From Corydoras sp. C115 (Eukaryota; Chordata; Actinopteri; Siluriformes; Callichthyidae), in assembly GCA_019802505.1 (NCBI GenBank), contig JAFMOC010000767.1:1-64000 (forward strand): a DNA stretch of 64,000 bases. Reading direction: 5' to 3'. Positions 1 through 10,824 of the stretch are shown here, in pieces. Position 1 is the first letter of the stretch. Each line of letters opens with the position of its first letter. The position numbers and the translations under genes were made by a program. Below the pieces are notes generated by a model. The model was not told the origin of the DNA. It worked only from the letters and a program-made list of their open reading frames with translations, and did no database searches.

Positions 1-263
1 GTGTTTTTTTCATGCTTTTTACATGTTGTCTGTGAATGTTGTGTGTTTTTGTGCATTTCCCACGTTTTTGTCCGTTTTCATAAATTTGCACGTTTTCTGT
101 ACATTTTACAGGTTTCCTGTTCAGTTAGTGTGTTTTGTAGACGTTTATCACGCTTATTTTGTGTATTTCATGCTTTTTACATGTCTGTGAATGTTTTGTG
201 TTTATGTGCATTTCCCACGTTTTTGTCCGTTTTCATAAATTTGCACGTTTTCTGTACATTTCA
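1..263. repeat. Tandem repeat, unit about 158 bp (left part of array)
   Basis: About 1.6 copies of a T-rich unit that continues at 2202-2998. Each unit contains the phrases cacgtttttgtccgttttca and tttcctgttcatttagtgtg in fixed order. The array runs off the left edge of the window. Open frames across it are by-products of the low stop density of the repeat and show no protein family. The two halves are separated only by the L2 insertion at 264-2201. Confidence 0.9.
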
Positions 264-2201
264 AGTCAAGTCAAGTCAAGTAATTTATTTATATAGCGCT
301 TTTTACAACAGTACATTGTCAGAAAGCAGCTTTACAGAATGAAAAGCCTTTAAACCCCCAAAGAGCAAGCCGAAGCGACAGTGGCAAGAAAAAACTCCCT
401 TTTATGTTGTTATTTAAGGAAGAAACCTTGGGAGGACCAAGACTCAATGGGGGACTCATCCTCCTTGAGCGGCCGGGCAGCAACAACAGTGTAGAACAGC
501 CATGTCCAGATACTAAACAAATGGAAAAACTAACAACTAGAAAACTATATGTGAGTCCATTAGGGGGCGTCCTGCAGGACTGCCTTGTCAGGATCCATAC
601 AGTATTCGTAAGCAGAGCCATGGATCTCCAGGAAGCCGGGGGACACCTCAAAAGAAACAGACAAAGGAAGGGAGTTAGAGATAATAATAAAGCACGGCAT
701 TTAATTAATAAGTAATTAATTGACACAGTGCAGCATGTGACTCCGGCATCACTGACTAGAGCAGCATAACTAAAAGAGGCAGATACTGCAGACTCTACAT
801 AGTTGAGATGGCTCCCCGGAACAGCATCATTCCCGCGCCACACCCCCCCCCCCCCCCCATTAATGATGAGGTGGGTGAAGAGGTGAAATGCCAGCATACA
901 CTGATCAGAGATTACCCCCCAACACAGCCAAGTCTGAGATCTACATCTTTATCTACAGGGGATTAGTTAAACGCAAGATTAAATAAATGTGTTTTTAATT
1001 TATTTTTAAAGATTAATAGTGATTCAGAATCATGAACAGTAACTGGAAGGCTATTCCAAGGTTGAGGAGCCTTGTGGGACAACGCTCTTCCACCAGCAGT
1101 AATTTTATTTATTCTAGGAGCTAAGAGTAAACCAGCACCTTGAGATCGGAGCTCACGTGTCGGCTGGTACAATTGAATCAGCTCACTCAGATACTGTGGA
1201 GCCTGGTTATGTAAAATTTTATATGTTATTAATAAAATTTTGTACTCGATACGAAACTTAACTGGTAGCCAGTGCAAGTTTGATAACACAGGAGTTATAT
1301 GATCAAACTTTCTGGTTTTAGTTAAAACTCTAGCTGCAGCATTTTGCACAAGTTGTAATTTATGTAATGATTTATTAGAACATCCTGTCAGAAGTGAATT
1401 ACAATAATCTAACCTTGAGGTAATAAAAGCATGAATTAGTTTTTCTGCATCTTGGAGGGAGAGGATGTTTCGTAGCTTCGAAATGTTACGAAGGTGAAAA
1501 AATGCAATTCTAGTGATATTGCTAATGTGCTTTGTAAAGGAGAGATCTGAATCAATAATGACCCCGAGATTATTTACAGATGAACTGGGTCTAATTAAAG
1601 AGTTATCAAGGTTTAACATAGTGTTAGAAGCTTTGTTAATTTTGTCCTTGGGTCCAACTATCAGAAACTCTGTTTTATCAGAATTTAGCAGTAGGAAGTT
1701 TTTTGACATCCATATTTTAATATCTTGGATGCAGTCCTCGAGCTTAGTGACTGAACAACCATCATTAGGGTTAGCTGAAACATATAACTGTGTATCATCT
1801 GCATATGAGTGGAAACTGATTCCATGTTTACGAATAATTGATCCCAATGGAAGCATATATAATGCAAATAGGAGTGGACCCAGAACTGACCCTTGTGGGA
1901 CACCATATTTAACTTTAGCGAGATCAGAATATTGGTTGTTAACACAGGTGAATTGATATCGATCTGTCAGGTAGGATTTAAACCACTGGAGTGCAGATCC
2001 TGTAACACCCACAATGTTTTCTAATCTATCAACTAAGATGTTATGGTCTATAGTGTCAAAGGCTGCACTAAGATCTAATAATACAAGAAAAGAGATTTGG
2101 TTATTATCAGAGGACATTAATAAGTCATTAACAACTTTAATTAAGGCTGTCTCACTGCTATGGTGAGACCTAAAACCTGACTGAAAAACTTCATGAACGT
2201 T
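264..2201 (-). mobile_element. L2-clade LINE (family A), 5'-truncated, inserted in the tandem repeat
   Basis: The element reads on the minus strand. Its 3' end at 264 has a short iterated tail (agtca units) preceded by the shared 3'UTR; its 5' end at about 2201 is truncated within the RT domain. The 7-bp word catttca at 257-263 recurs at 2202-2208 and is a single copy in the uninterrupted repeat unit, so it is the target-site duplication. The 3'UTR matches those of the copies at 19500-19840 and 47128-51757. 5' truncation and a small duplication fit target-primed reverse transcription. Confidence 0.93.
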
Positions 2202-2204
2202 CAT
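963..2204 (-). CDS. LINE L2 reverse transcriptase, N-terminally truncated but uninterrupted
   Basis: About 413 codons without a stop or frameshift. It starts inside the RT domain (FQSGFRSHHS near residue 7) and continues through LLDLSAAFDTIDH, GVPQGSVLGPLLF, the catalytic box SYADDTQLY and the C-terminal thumb-like region ending HLFNLAFN. These motifs are typical of CR1/L2 LINE RTs. The endonuclease and ORF1 are missing through 5' truncation, and the apparent start ATG is an internal methionine at the insertion edge, so this is not an active gene. The intact frame suggests a recent insertion. Confidence 0.9.
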   Translation of the reverse strand: MNVHEVFQSGFRSHHSSETALIKVVNDLLMSSDNNQISFLVLLDLSAAFDTIDHNILVDRLENIVGVTGSALQWFKSYLTDRYQFTCVNNQYSDLAKVKYGVPQGSVLGPLLFALYMLPLGSIIRKHGISFHSYADDTQLYVSANPNDGCSVTKLEDCIQDIKIWMSKNFLLLNSDKTEFLIVGPKDKINKASNTMLNLDNSLIRPSSSVNNLGVIIDSDLSFTKHISNITRIAFFHLRNISKLRNILSLQDAEKLIHAFITSRLDYCNSLLTGCSNKSLHKLQLVQNAAARVLTKTRKFDHITPVLSNLHWLPVKFRIEYKILLITYKILHNQAPQYLSELIQLYQPTRELRSQGAGLLLAPRINKITAGGRALSHKAPQPWNSLPVTVHDSESLLIFKNKLKTHLFNLAFN

Positions 2205-2998
2205 TTCACAGGTTTCCTGTTCATTTAGTGTGTTTTTTAGACGTATTTCACGCTTATTTTGTGTATTTCATGCTTTTTACATGTTGTCTGTGAATGTTGT
2301 GTGTTTATGTGCATTTCCCACGTTTTTGTCCGTTTTCATAAATTTGCACGTTTTCTGTACATTTTACAGGTTTCCTGGTCATTTAGTGTGTTTTTTAGAC
2401 GTTTTTCATGCTTATTTTGTGTATTTCATGCTTTTCACATGTTGTCTGTGAATGTTGTTCATTTAGTGTGTCTTTTAGACGTTTTTCACGCTTATTTTGT
2501 GTATTTCATGCTTTTTAAATGTTGTCTGTGAATGTTTTGTGTTTATGTGCATTTCCCACGTTTTTGTCCGTTTTCATAAATTTGCACGTTTTCTGTACAT
2601 TTCACAGGTTTCCTGTTCATTTAGTGTGTTTTTTAGACGTTTTTCATGCTTATTTTGTGTATTTCATGCTTTTCACATGTTGTCTGTGAATGTTGTTGTT
2701 TTTGTGCATTTCCCACGTTTTTGTCCGTTTTCATAAATTTGCACGTTTTCTGTACATTTTACAGGTTTCCTGTTCAGTTAGTGTGTTTTTTAGACGTTTT
2801 TCACGCTTATTCTGTGTATTTCATGCTTTTTACATGTTGTCTGTGAATGTTTTGTGTTTATGTGCATTTCCCACGTTTTTGTCCGTTTTCATAAATTTGC
2901 ACGTTTTCTGTACATTTCACAGGTTTCCTGTTCATTTAGTGTGTTTTTTAGACGTATTTCACGCTTATTTTGTGTATTTCATGCTTTTTACATGTTGT
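2202..2998. repeat. Tandem repeat, unit about 158 bp (right part of array)
   Basis: About five units. The phrase around caggtttcctg recurs near 2209, 2367, 2605, 2763 and 2921, giving 157-158 bp spacing apart from one partial unit near 2450-2530. The array ends at about 2998, where unique sequence begins. Confidence 0.9.
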
Positions 2999-3149
2999 GA
3001 TATTTCAGTCAAGAGAGTGAACACTGGGCTGCTGTTGACACAACTATAACAACAGACCAAGGTTTTCCATATCAATTATACTTTACAATAAGTTTTCAGC
3101 TTCTTTATAAACAATTAATTTCTTGTCATTGTTATTTTTCTCTCCAAAG

Positions 3150-3720
3150 GCTAAATAATCAACTGATATTCATACTCTGGTCCTCAGAGGGCTTCCCATT
3201 ATCCTTGGTGACAACCCCACAGACTTCTACAAAGCATGCTTTGTAAGTAAACTCAATTAAAAAGGACCATTTAATATTTTCAATATCAATTTTGATAGAT
3301 AAACACTAATATCATAGTTTAATATAATCAATGACAATTTCCCTCATGTATCCCACTTAGACTTGAAGTTTTGCTTAATGTATATGATAGTTAATTAATT
3401 AATTATTGTTCTCTTATGCTTTTAGGGTGATTCTGACAACTCATTCCATCATCTTGATGTTGGGATCCTGTTTGTTGAACAAAAAAGTGCTGCACTTTCA
3501 CTCCATCTCAGTGCAGCCTCACTGAAGATCATCATTGAAATAGAAGTTGTTATGGACAACATCCAGGATCTCCCTAAATCTGTGTGCATTTTGTTTGGAC
3601 TTATGCAATTCATCTCAACTATCTCAAGTCTATGAAGAACAAGTTCCAGTTAATCCAACATGGTTTTCTAACACTGGGCCACAGTGATCTGAAACCCCGA
3701 TAACAAACACTGAAAAAACA
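3150..3720 (+). pseudogene. Remnant of a two-exon SAMD3-like (teleost multicopy) gene
   Basis: Two exon-like blocks keep splice signals. Block A (about 3150-3242) follows a pyrimidine-rich tctccaaag acceptor, encodes IILGDNPTDFYKACF and ends at a gtaagt donor (3243-3248). Block B starts after an AG at 3424-3425 and encodes GDSDNSFHHLDVGIL, then VVMDNIQDLPKSVCILFGL, then in shifted frames KSMKNKFQLIQ and LTLGHSDLKPR. From memory, this resembles the C-terminal part of fish proteins annotated as sterile alpha motif domain-containing 3-like, a family with many copies per genome. A stop near the start of block A and frameshifts in block B show it is broken. Family assignment is by recollection. 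Confidence 0.5.
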
Positions 3721-3750
3721 GCTTAGCCAGATTTTTATATTATAATTAAT

Positions 3751-4353
3751 TGTTACACATTCCCGTTCACGCCCCGCTCTTTCGCCCTCTCCTCCGCACA
3801 CACCCACTCAACCGACACACCCACTTCCTTCTGCTGCACGCTCCGTACCTCACACACCCATCTCCACACCTGATCCTCATCCTAATAATCACAGATCACC
3901 CTCTCCAGACTATTAGGTGCAGGTGTGCTCCTCTGATGACAGACTCCTCTTAAGCCGCCGATCCGGATCCATCGGCGCAGAGTTTTTTGGTTTGCCACGC
4001 TGGTGCGCGCAGCTCGCCATTACCCGTTCTATTCCTGACCATCCTGCTCTTCTTCTGGCGAGACCGGCTGATGCCTTTCTTCGTTTTGCTGACTTGTAGC
4101 AGGACATCGGGGACTCCGCTGCGCATGCCCCCGCCCCCCCTCGTCTGCATTCCACGCCGCTCACACACGGCTTTGATGTGAGCCGCCGCATTCCACGGCT
4201 TGTGGGGAGAACTGCATTTTTGTTGGACTATTGACTTGTTCTGTTTGTTTGCTTTACATCCCGCTGTGAGGAAATAAAGACTTTGTGTTTATATTTTCCA
4301 AAGACACGCCTCTCTCGTTTCCTCCGGCAACGGGACGCCGTCCAAATGTAACA
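3751..4353 (+). repeat. 5' LTR of a gypsy element
   Basis: A GC-rich block beginning TGTTAC and ending GTAACA, inverted termini typical of LTRs. It carries a polyadenylation signal, aataaa, near 4272. The gag ORF starts 34 bp after its end. No second copy of this LTR was seen, in keeping with loss of the 3' end. Confidence 0.75.
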
Positions 4354-4387
4354 TAAAACTCTGCCCAAAAGAAAGTATACGACTACG

Positions 4388-4858
4388 ATGGAGCCGACGG
4401 AGGAGGCCCTGCAGGCGCAAGGACGCGCCTTGGTGGAACTTCAGAGTGGACTCGGTGAGATGACCCGGGCAATCCAGACGCTGATGGGCCGTCTCACCAA
4501 GCTGGAGCGCGGCGGCTCTGTTCTGGGAGCCGCGGGACTTCCATCTCCACAATCGTTGCTCCAGCAGGACACCGATGTGCCTCCCCCACCCACCGCTGCC
4601 CCATACAGCCTGTCCAAACCAGAGCGCTTTGACAGAAGCCTGGGTAAATGCCGTTCTTTCCTGATGCATTGTGCCCATTACTTCCGCAGCCAACCACATT
4701 CCAGCGAGGTGGACAAGATCTTGCTGATTATCTCTCGGCTGACGGGCAAGGCAAGCGAGTGGGCTACCATCATCAGGGAGGCACAGGGTCCCGAAAGCCG
4801 GTCATTTTCCGCGTTTCATCAGGCGTTCCGCACCGCCATCACCCACTCTCTGGTGTGA
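4388..4858 (+). pseudogene. Gypsy gag, N-terminal part
   Basis: 156 codons. The first 60 residues are rich in charged helix-formers; a proline-rich linker follows, and then the motif KPERFDRSLGKCRSFL, characteristic of the retrotransposon gag domain also found in PEG10/RTL-type proteins. The frame stops at 4858, and the rest of gag continues in another frame from about 4872, so a frameshift separates the two halves. The start was chosen as the first ATG after the LTR. Confidence 0.8.
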
Positions 4859-4871
4859 GGAGTGTGAGGAG

Positions 4872-6317
4872 GTGGACACACAGTTATACCAGCTACGCCA
4901 GGGATCCCGATCGGTGTCCGAGTACGCTCTGGAGTTCCGGGTGCTGGCCGCTCGGACCGGATGGAGCGGTTCGATCCTCACCGTCATCTTCCGGGAGGGT
5001 CTGCGCCGGGAGCTACAGTGGGAGATCACCGGACGTGACTTCGGGGCCTCCCTGGACGACCTTATCCGCCTCGCCGTCTTGATGGAGCAGCACCTCACCA
5101 CGGTTCAACCGGTGAGCAACCCCGCTCGTCCTTCTGCTGGACCATCGGGACGGAGGGCCTCCGCCTCACCACCACCACAGCGGCCCCAGGATCCTGAGCC
5201 GATGCAGCTGGATCGTTCCTGGCTGACTCCCCAGGAACGTCGTCGCCGGATTCGTCAAGGGCTCTGCATTTACTGTGAGAGCCCTGCTCACACCTTACAG
5301 GACTGTGAGGTCCGCCCCGACCGCCGCGGCCGATCTCCACCCACTCGACCCACTGTTGCGGTAAGAGTATCTGAGGTAGTGAGTCGGCAAGCCCTGTATT
5401 TAAAGCCTGTTTTATTTTTCGAAGGTTCTTCTCGGACGGCTGCTGCGCTGGTGGATTCCGGAGCAGATGGCAACTTTATTGACCGAGGGTTCTGTCACCG
5501 GTGGGACATTCCTGAGGTTCTTCTCAAGACCACTTTTGCTATCCAGGCCGTGGATGGCAGCCCTTTGCCTTCAGGAGGGGCCAAGAGTTCAACTCCCCTC
5601 CTCAGGATGGGGATCGGAGAGGATCATTTCGAGGAGATCAGTTTCTTCATTCTCTCCTCTCCCTCTGTCCCGATTATTTTAGGGTTGCCCTGGCTGAGGC
5701 GGCACGATCCAGTTATCTCCTGGGACGAGCTGCGGGTGCAGTCGTGGTCCTCTCGGTGTCAACAGAGCTGCGCTCAACATCCTCCGCGTCAGCTGTGCTC
5801 GGCTTCCAAGGTGCCACCGGAGTTCGAGCTCCCGTCTCAGATACCCGAGGTATACACGGACCTCGCGCAGGTTTTTAGTAAATCGTGTGCTGACACACTG
5901 CCTCCCCATCGCCATTATGACTGCGCTATTGACCTGGCGCCGGGGGCTAAATTACACAACGCGTGCCCCTACCCCCTCTCAGTAGCCGAGACACAGGCGA
6001 TGCACGACTATATTGAACAGGCTTTACGTAAGGTCTTCATTCGCCCTTTTAAGTGGCCTGCAGCGTCGGGGTTCTTTTTCGTACCCAAACAGGGAGGGGA
6101 GTTGCGCCCCTGTATCGATTTTCGTGAGCTCAAAAAAGCCACCAAACGCTACCCGTACCAAATCCGCTGGTCCCGTCGAATCTCGAACAGTTACATGGGG
6201 CGCACGTGTTCTCTAAATTGGACCTCCGAAACGCATACAATTTGGTTCGGATTAGGAAGGGAGACGAATGGAAGACCGCATTCATCACCACCTCGGAGCA
6301 TTATGAGTATCGGGTGA
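4872..6317 (+). pseudogene. Gypsy gag C-terminus, nucleocapsid, protease and RT start
   Basis: 481 codons. Residues 1-75 complete the gag domain (LYQLRQGSRSVSEYALEFR). A CCHC knuckle, CIYCESPAHTLQDC, lies near residue 132. The retropepsin active site VDSGADGNFI is near residue 195. RT begins near residue 370 and includes FFFVPKQGGELRPCIDF and RELKKATKRYPY. The frame then shifts and the ORF ends in unrelated residues; the RT continues at 6206-6358 in another frame. Domain order is that of a gypsy gag-pol. Confidence 0.85.
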
Positions 6318-6358
6318 TGCCCTTTGGCCTCACTAACGCCCCGGTGGTCTTCCAGGCT
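6206..6358 (+). pseudogene. Gypsy RT fragment after a frameshift
   Basis: Encodes FSKLDLRNAYNLVRI and MPFGLTNAPVVFQ, the RT palm segment following the portion in the previous ORF. Sequence after VFQA (about 6358) is no longer gypsy-like and marks the break point of the element. Confidence 0.8.
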
Positions 6359-6887
6359 CCCACACCTTTGACCACAATAGCTCCTCCAAAAATGTGCTTG
6401 TTTGATATTTACAATAATGATATCTCATATTATTTTGCATTAGACATTATGTTTAATGAGAATTATGACTTGTCCAGGTAACTTGTACACTGCATCTCAG
6501 CTACCCTCCAGTTCATTCAACAGTTTTTCTAAAATTGTTCCTGAGTGAACTGAAACCTAGATTACAAACCATGAGACGAAATGCTGTTTATTTTACTGAG
6601 AAAGCATGCCCCCTCCTTTCCCTCTTTTTTGTCCCATTCAAAAATATTTCTATGTATTCATTATTGTCTTCCCTTTGACCCTGAATAGCCATTCCAGATT
6701 TTTTCCGGACTTGTATCAAGTTTTAAAGCATGTCTTTGTGTCCAATGTTTTTCAAGCACAAGAAATTGTTGGATATATTCATTATTAAAGAATTGTCAAG
6801 AAAGCAGTATACATGCCTGTTTTTAACTTGTAATTTGGTTGACAGGTTTGTTATTGCTGCAGTAAAACTTTTGAGATGTTATCTTAA
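6359..6887. other. Unassigned interval between gypsy and Rex3-like elements
   Basis: About 530 bp of AT-rich sequence with only short open frames. I recognise no gene, splice structure or known repeat in it. Confidence 0.5.
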
Positions 6888-6900
6888 AGAGTTTTTACAA

Positions 6901-9012
6901 TCCATCCATCCATCCATCCATTATTTTCTGCTTGTCTGGGGTTCGGGTCGCGGGGGCAGCAACCGAAGTAGGGAGACCCAGACCTCCCTCGCCCCAGCCA
7001 CCTCAACCAGCTCGACTGGGGGAACCCCGAGGCGTTCCCAGACCAGCTGAGAGATATAATCCCTCCAGCGTGTACTGGGTCTTCCCCGGGGTCTCCTTCC
7101 AGCTGGACTTGCTTGGAACACCTCCCTAGGAAGGCGCCCAGGAGGCATCTTTACCAGATGCCCGAACCACCTCAACTGGCTCCTTTCAATGCGGAGGAGT
7201 AGCGGCTCGGAGTAGTAGCGGAACGCAGATTGACTGGTAAATCGAGAGCCTTGCCTTGCCGAGGCTCAGCTCCTTCTTTACCACAACAGACCAGTATAGG
7301 GTCTGCATCACTGCTGATCCTGCGCTGATCCGTCTGTCAATCTCACACTCCATTTTACCATCACTCGTGAACAAGACCCCGAGATACTTAAACTCCTCCA
7401 CTTGAGGCAAGATCTGATCCTTGAACCAGAGAGGACTCTCTACCCTTTTCCGACTGAGAACCATGGCCTCAGGTTTGGAGGTGCTGATTTTCATCCCGGC
7501 CGCTTCACACTCGGCTGCAAACCGATCCAGTAAGAGCTGAAGTTCGCAGCCTGATGATGCTAACAGGACCACATTGTCTGAAAACAGCAGCAACGTGATC
7601 CTCAGATCACCAAACCGGACACCCTCCATCCCCTGGCTGCGCCTAGAAATTCTGTCCATATAAATTATGAACAGAATCGGTGACAAAGGACAGCCCTGAC
7701 GGAGTCCAACCCTCACTGGAAACAAGTCCGACTTACTGCCGGCCATGCGAACCAAGCTCCTGCTTCGCAAATACAGGAACTGAATGGCCCGTAGTAAGGA
7801 GCCATGTACCCCATACTCACGAAGCACCTCCCACAAAATACCCCGAGGGACACAGTTGAAAGCCTTCTCCAGATCTACAAAGCACATGTAGACTGGTTGG
7901 GCAAACTCCCATGAACCCTCAAGGATCCTGGAGAGAGTGAAGAGCTGGTCCAGTGTTCCATGACCAGAACGAAAACCACACTGCTCCTCCTGGATCCAAG
8001 ATTCGACTATCAGTCGGAATCTCTTCTCCAGTCTGACCAGCATCTTCCCCCGCCATCTGATCAAATTCACCACCAGGTGGTGATCAGTTGACAGCTCAGC
8101 TACTCTCTTCACCCGAGTGTCCAAGACACATGGCCGCAAGTCCAATGACACAACTACAAAGTCGATCATTGAACTGCGACCTAGGGCATCCTGGCACCAT
8201 GTGCACTTATGGACACCCTTGTGCTCGAACATGGTGTTCGTGATGGACAAACCATGATTTGCACAGAAGTCCAACAACTGAACACCACTCGTGTTCAGAT
8301 CAGAGATGCCGTTCCTCCCAATCACACCTCTCCAGGTCTCACTGTCATTGCCCACGTGAGCGTTGAAGTCCCCCACTAAGACTACAGAGTCTCCAGGGGG
8401 AGCACTTTCCAGTACCCCCCCCACCACAGACTCCAAGAAGGCTGGGTACTCTGAACTGCTGTTCGGCGCATAAGCGCAGACAACAGTCAGTACCCGTTCC
8501 CCAACCCGAAGGCGTAGGGAAGCTACCCTCTTGTCCACCGGAGAAAACCCCAACATGCACGCATCAAGCCGGAGGGCCCGAGAAAGCCCACACCTGCCCG
8601 ACACCTCTCGCCATAGGCAACTCCAGAAAAGAACAGAGTCCAGCCCCTCTCAAGGAGATTGGACCCAGAACCCAAGCTGTGCATTGAGGTGAGCCCGACT
8701 ATATCTAGCCAGTATCTCTCAACCTCCCGCACCAGCTCAGGCTCCTTCCCTGCCAGTGAAGTGACGTTCCAAGTTCCGAAAGCCAATTTCAGCAACCGAG
8801 GATCGCGACGCCCAGGCCCACGCCTCCGGCCACCGCCCGATCCACACTGCACCGAACCCCTATTACTACCCCCCCCCCCACAGGTGGTGAGCCCATTTGA
8901 GGGGGAACCCATGTAACTCCTTCAGGCTGGGCCCGGCCTTGGGAAAGTGGCTGACCACCAGACACTCGCTGACGAACCCCATCCCCGGGCCTGGCTCCAG
9001 GGTGGGGCCCCA
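6901..9012 (-). mobile_element. Rex3-like (RTE clade) LINE, internally deleted
   Basis: Minus-strand non-LTR element. Its 3' end at 6901 is a run of GGAT repeats (read as tccatcca on plus), the usual end of Rex3/RTE elements. It is flanked by near-identical 13-14 bp direct repeats, agagtttttacaa at 6888-6900 and 9013-9026 (one extra T), taken as target-site duplication. The segment around 7678-7700 matches the conserved RT region commonly used to identify Rex3 in fishes (recalled, not searched). The coding region has an endonuclease joined too early to RT, so part of RT is deleted. Confidence 0.88.
7186..8604 (-). pseudogene. Rex3-like ORF2: endonuclease fused to reverse transcriptase
   Basis: 472 codons without a stop. 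Residues 1-170 are the APE-type endonuclease (VVCAYAPNSSSEYPAF, VLVGDFNAHVGN, MIDFVVV, STDHHLVV). Near residue 185 the sequence jumps to RT (QEEQCGFRSGHGTLDQLF, CFVDLEKAFNCVP, GLRQGCPLSPILF). The linker and first RT blocks expected between the domains are missing. The catalytic box reads LLLFSDNVVLLASS, with S where RTE elements usually have A, and N in place of the second catalytic aspartate, so the copy should be inactive. The N-terminal endonuclease start lies in another frame at 8523-8912, and the C-terminal tail (MRWFGHLVKMPPGRLPREVF) at 6921-7175. Confidence 0.85.
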
Positions 9013-9166
9013 AGAGTTTTTTACAATAAAATACAATATAGACATGGATTGTTTAATTTATTCCCTTTTGTAGAATTAATATTAAATATGTAATTAAATT
9101 ACAACAAAACTATTATTTAATCTAATAACTTTGTGCAGAAATAATTAATTTCTTTTGTAGAGTAAA

Positions 9167-9603
9167 TGTTACAAACCGGGTGGCGCAGTCTGTCCAACGG
9201 TGGCGCTGCGCGGTGCTGTGTGGTGCTAAGAAGCGAGCCAGGCGACCAGGTAAGCAACAAAGATGATTTTTAATATTAGAATCAGCGGGAACGGCGCTGA
9301 AGGCACGGCGGGATGTGCCGGGAGCTAAACTCTACCCAAATAAACAAAACTAACACCAAAACGAACAACGACAAAGCAAACAACCACCCAACGTAACATA
9401 GGCGTACAACGCGTGTATAGAATATAATGCTGGCCTGCTGACTCAGGGCGCATGCGCGCTTTAAGTGTAGTCAGCAGGCCACATGTGATTAGGTAGGACC
9501 CAATCCCAGCTCTAGGGGATGGGCTCTACCTACGGGAACCCCATACAGCCAAAGCCGAACTTAGAAAACAGGGGGGAGTGGCCTAGCACTCCCAACCCTG
9601 ACA
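9167..9603 (-). repeat. Solo LTR with 5-bp target duplication
   Basis: A 437-bp GC-rich island starting TGTTAC and ending CTGACA, flanked by gtaaa at 9162-9166 and again at 9604-9608. No coding or second LTR lies nearby. A 5-bp duplication and TG...CA ends fit an LTR left behind by recombination between two LTRs. Minus orientation is a guess from the position of an inverted A/T-rich polyadenylation-like stretch near 9270. Confidence 0.75.
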
Positions 9604-9833
9604 GTAAACTTAAAAATAATTACTTTATACAATGTAGAATGAAGACAAAATATTTATCTAAACTAAACATTTCAAGTAAAAACTACTAATGTAAGCTTTG
9701 TTTATGTGCTTCATCAAATTAAAATGTTAACTTAACATGTTACTTAAAATTGTGAATTTCCCCATTGTGGGACAAATAATGGTCCTGTCCTGAAGTCAAG
9801 AATTTGGAAAAAAAATCATTTGGACTTTATAAT

Positions 9834-10289
9834 TGTCACAGGTGCCTGGGGCACCTGTCCCTCATTTGTGTTATTCATGGACTCCGTTGGGTGATTGGTT
9901 TATTTTGTGCACGTGACCGGGTGTTTTTCCTTACTTAGTTTCTGCATTCCCTCTCCCCCGTGCACGTCTTTGGTTGTGGTTAGATCCTGATGTTAGTTCG
10001 TTTGTTTTGTTCCCCCCTTTCCGTTGGTGTTCCTACACCATTTTAATAATAAAACCTGTTTTTGTTTTTATACCCGGTGTCTCTGGACTCTCCTTCCGCA
10101 CTTAACCACGGTACAACGCTGTGCACTATCCCCGCACAGGTTGTATCCGTGGGAGTGTTTTTCCGACGGACTGGCGTACGCATTTTTCCCCGCGTAGCCG
10201 GTGCCCAGGAAGCACTCACTAGGCGCGAGCGGCGTACGCAGTTTCCCCGTGTAGTTGATCTCCTCCGGGGAAGAATGAGCTTGCTAACA
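9834..10289 (+). repeat. 5' LTR of outer element
   Basis: 456 bp. It opens with a short perfect hairpin (caggtgcc tgg ggcacctg) and carries an aataaaacc polyadenylation signal near 10046. It aligns with the 3' LTR at 10825-11070 plus 13615-13794; the latter lacks a short internal segment corresponding to about 10160-10215. Confidence 0.85.
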
Positions 10290-10824
10290 GAAAGACGTGC
10301 CTACCATCTGGAGAATTCTGAGCACCAGGGGTCGCCCATCGTCAGGCCGGAGTACCAGAGGCCGCCCGCTGACGAATCCGCGCACCAGGGACCGCCCATT
10401 CCCGAGTCCGAGCGCCAGGGACCACTCGCTTCCGAGTCTGAGCACCAGGGACCGCCCGCTGCATAGCCCGGGCACCGGGGGCTGCCCGTCGCCGTTCACG
10501 AGCGTCTGAGGCCGTTCGCCACCGATCCCGAGCACCAGGGGCCGCCCATCGCCGACTCCGAGCACCAGGGTCCTCCCGCCGCAGACTCTGAGCACCAGGG
10601 GCGCTCTCCCCGCCCCGCAGCTAGAGAACGCCGATCCGCACCCCTCAGCGAGATGGCGTGCTCCACGCTGTCAGCAGGGGGCGTCCATCACGCCTCATCT
10701 CCAGAGGGACCCCCCCCCCCCTTCTCCGCGAGAACTTTTTTATTTATCTATTAATTTATTTTATTTTTTTTTTTTTTCCTTCTGGGTCACTTCCCCCTTT
10801 TGCGCGACCCTTGGGGCGGGGGTA
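10290..10824 (+). repeat. Internal region of outer element: about 30-bp tandem repeats encoding a repeat peptide
   Basis: Roughly ten imperfect copies of a unit of about 30 bp around gagcaccaggggccgcccat. In the frame open at 10062-10466 this gives iterated EHQGPP-type peptides. Another frame, and the reverse strand, are also open because of the repeat structure. No retroviral or transposase domain is visible. A pyrimidine/T-rich stretch at 10700-10790 precedes the polypurine tract. Confidence 0.75.

Larger units (their letters stand above)
3751..6358 (+). mobile_element. Ty3/gypsy LTR retrotransposon, 3'-truncated within RT
   Basis: In order: 5' LTR (3751-4353), gag, zinc knuckle, aspartic protease and the N-terminal part of reverse transcriptase. 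Homology stops abruptly after the fingers/palm motif MPFGLTNAPVVFQA near 6358. The RT catalytic YxDD box, RNase H, integrase and 3' LTR are absent from the following sequence. At least two frameshifts are present, so the copy is dead. Confidence 0.85.

Noticed and set aside
1..3049. Several open frames of 60-119 codons across the tandem repeat
   Set aside because: They arise from a repeat unit with few stops and give the same Cys/Phe/His-rich peptide in shifted registers; no start context, splice sites or family.
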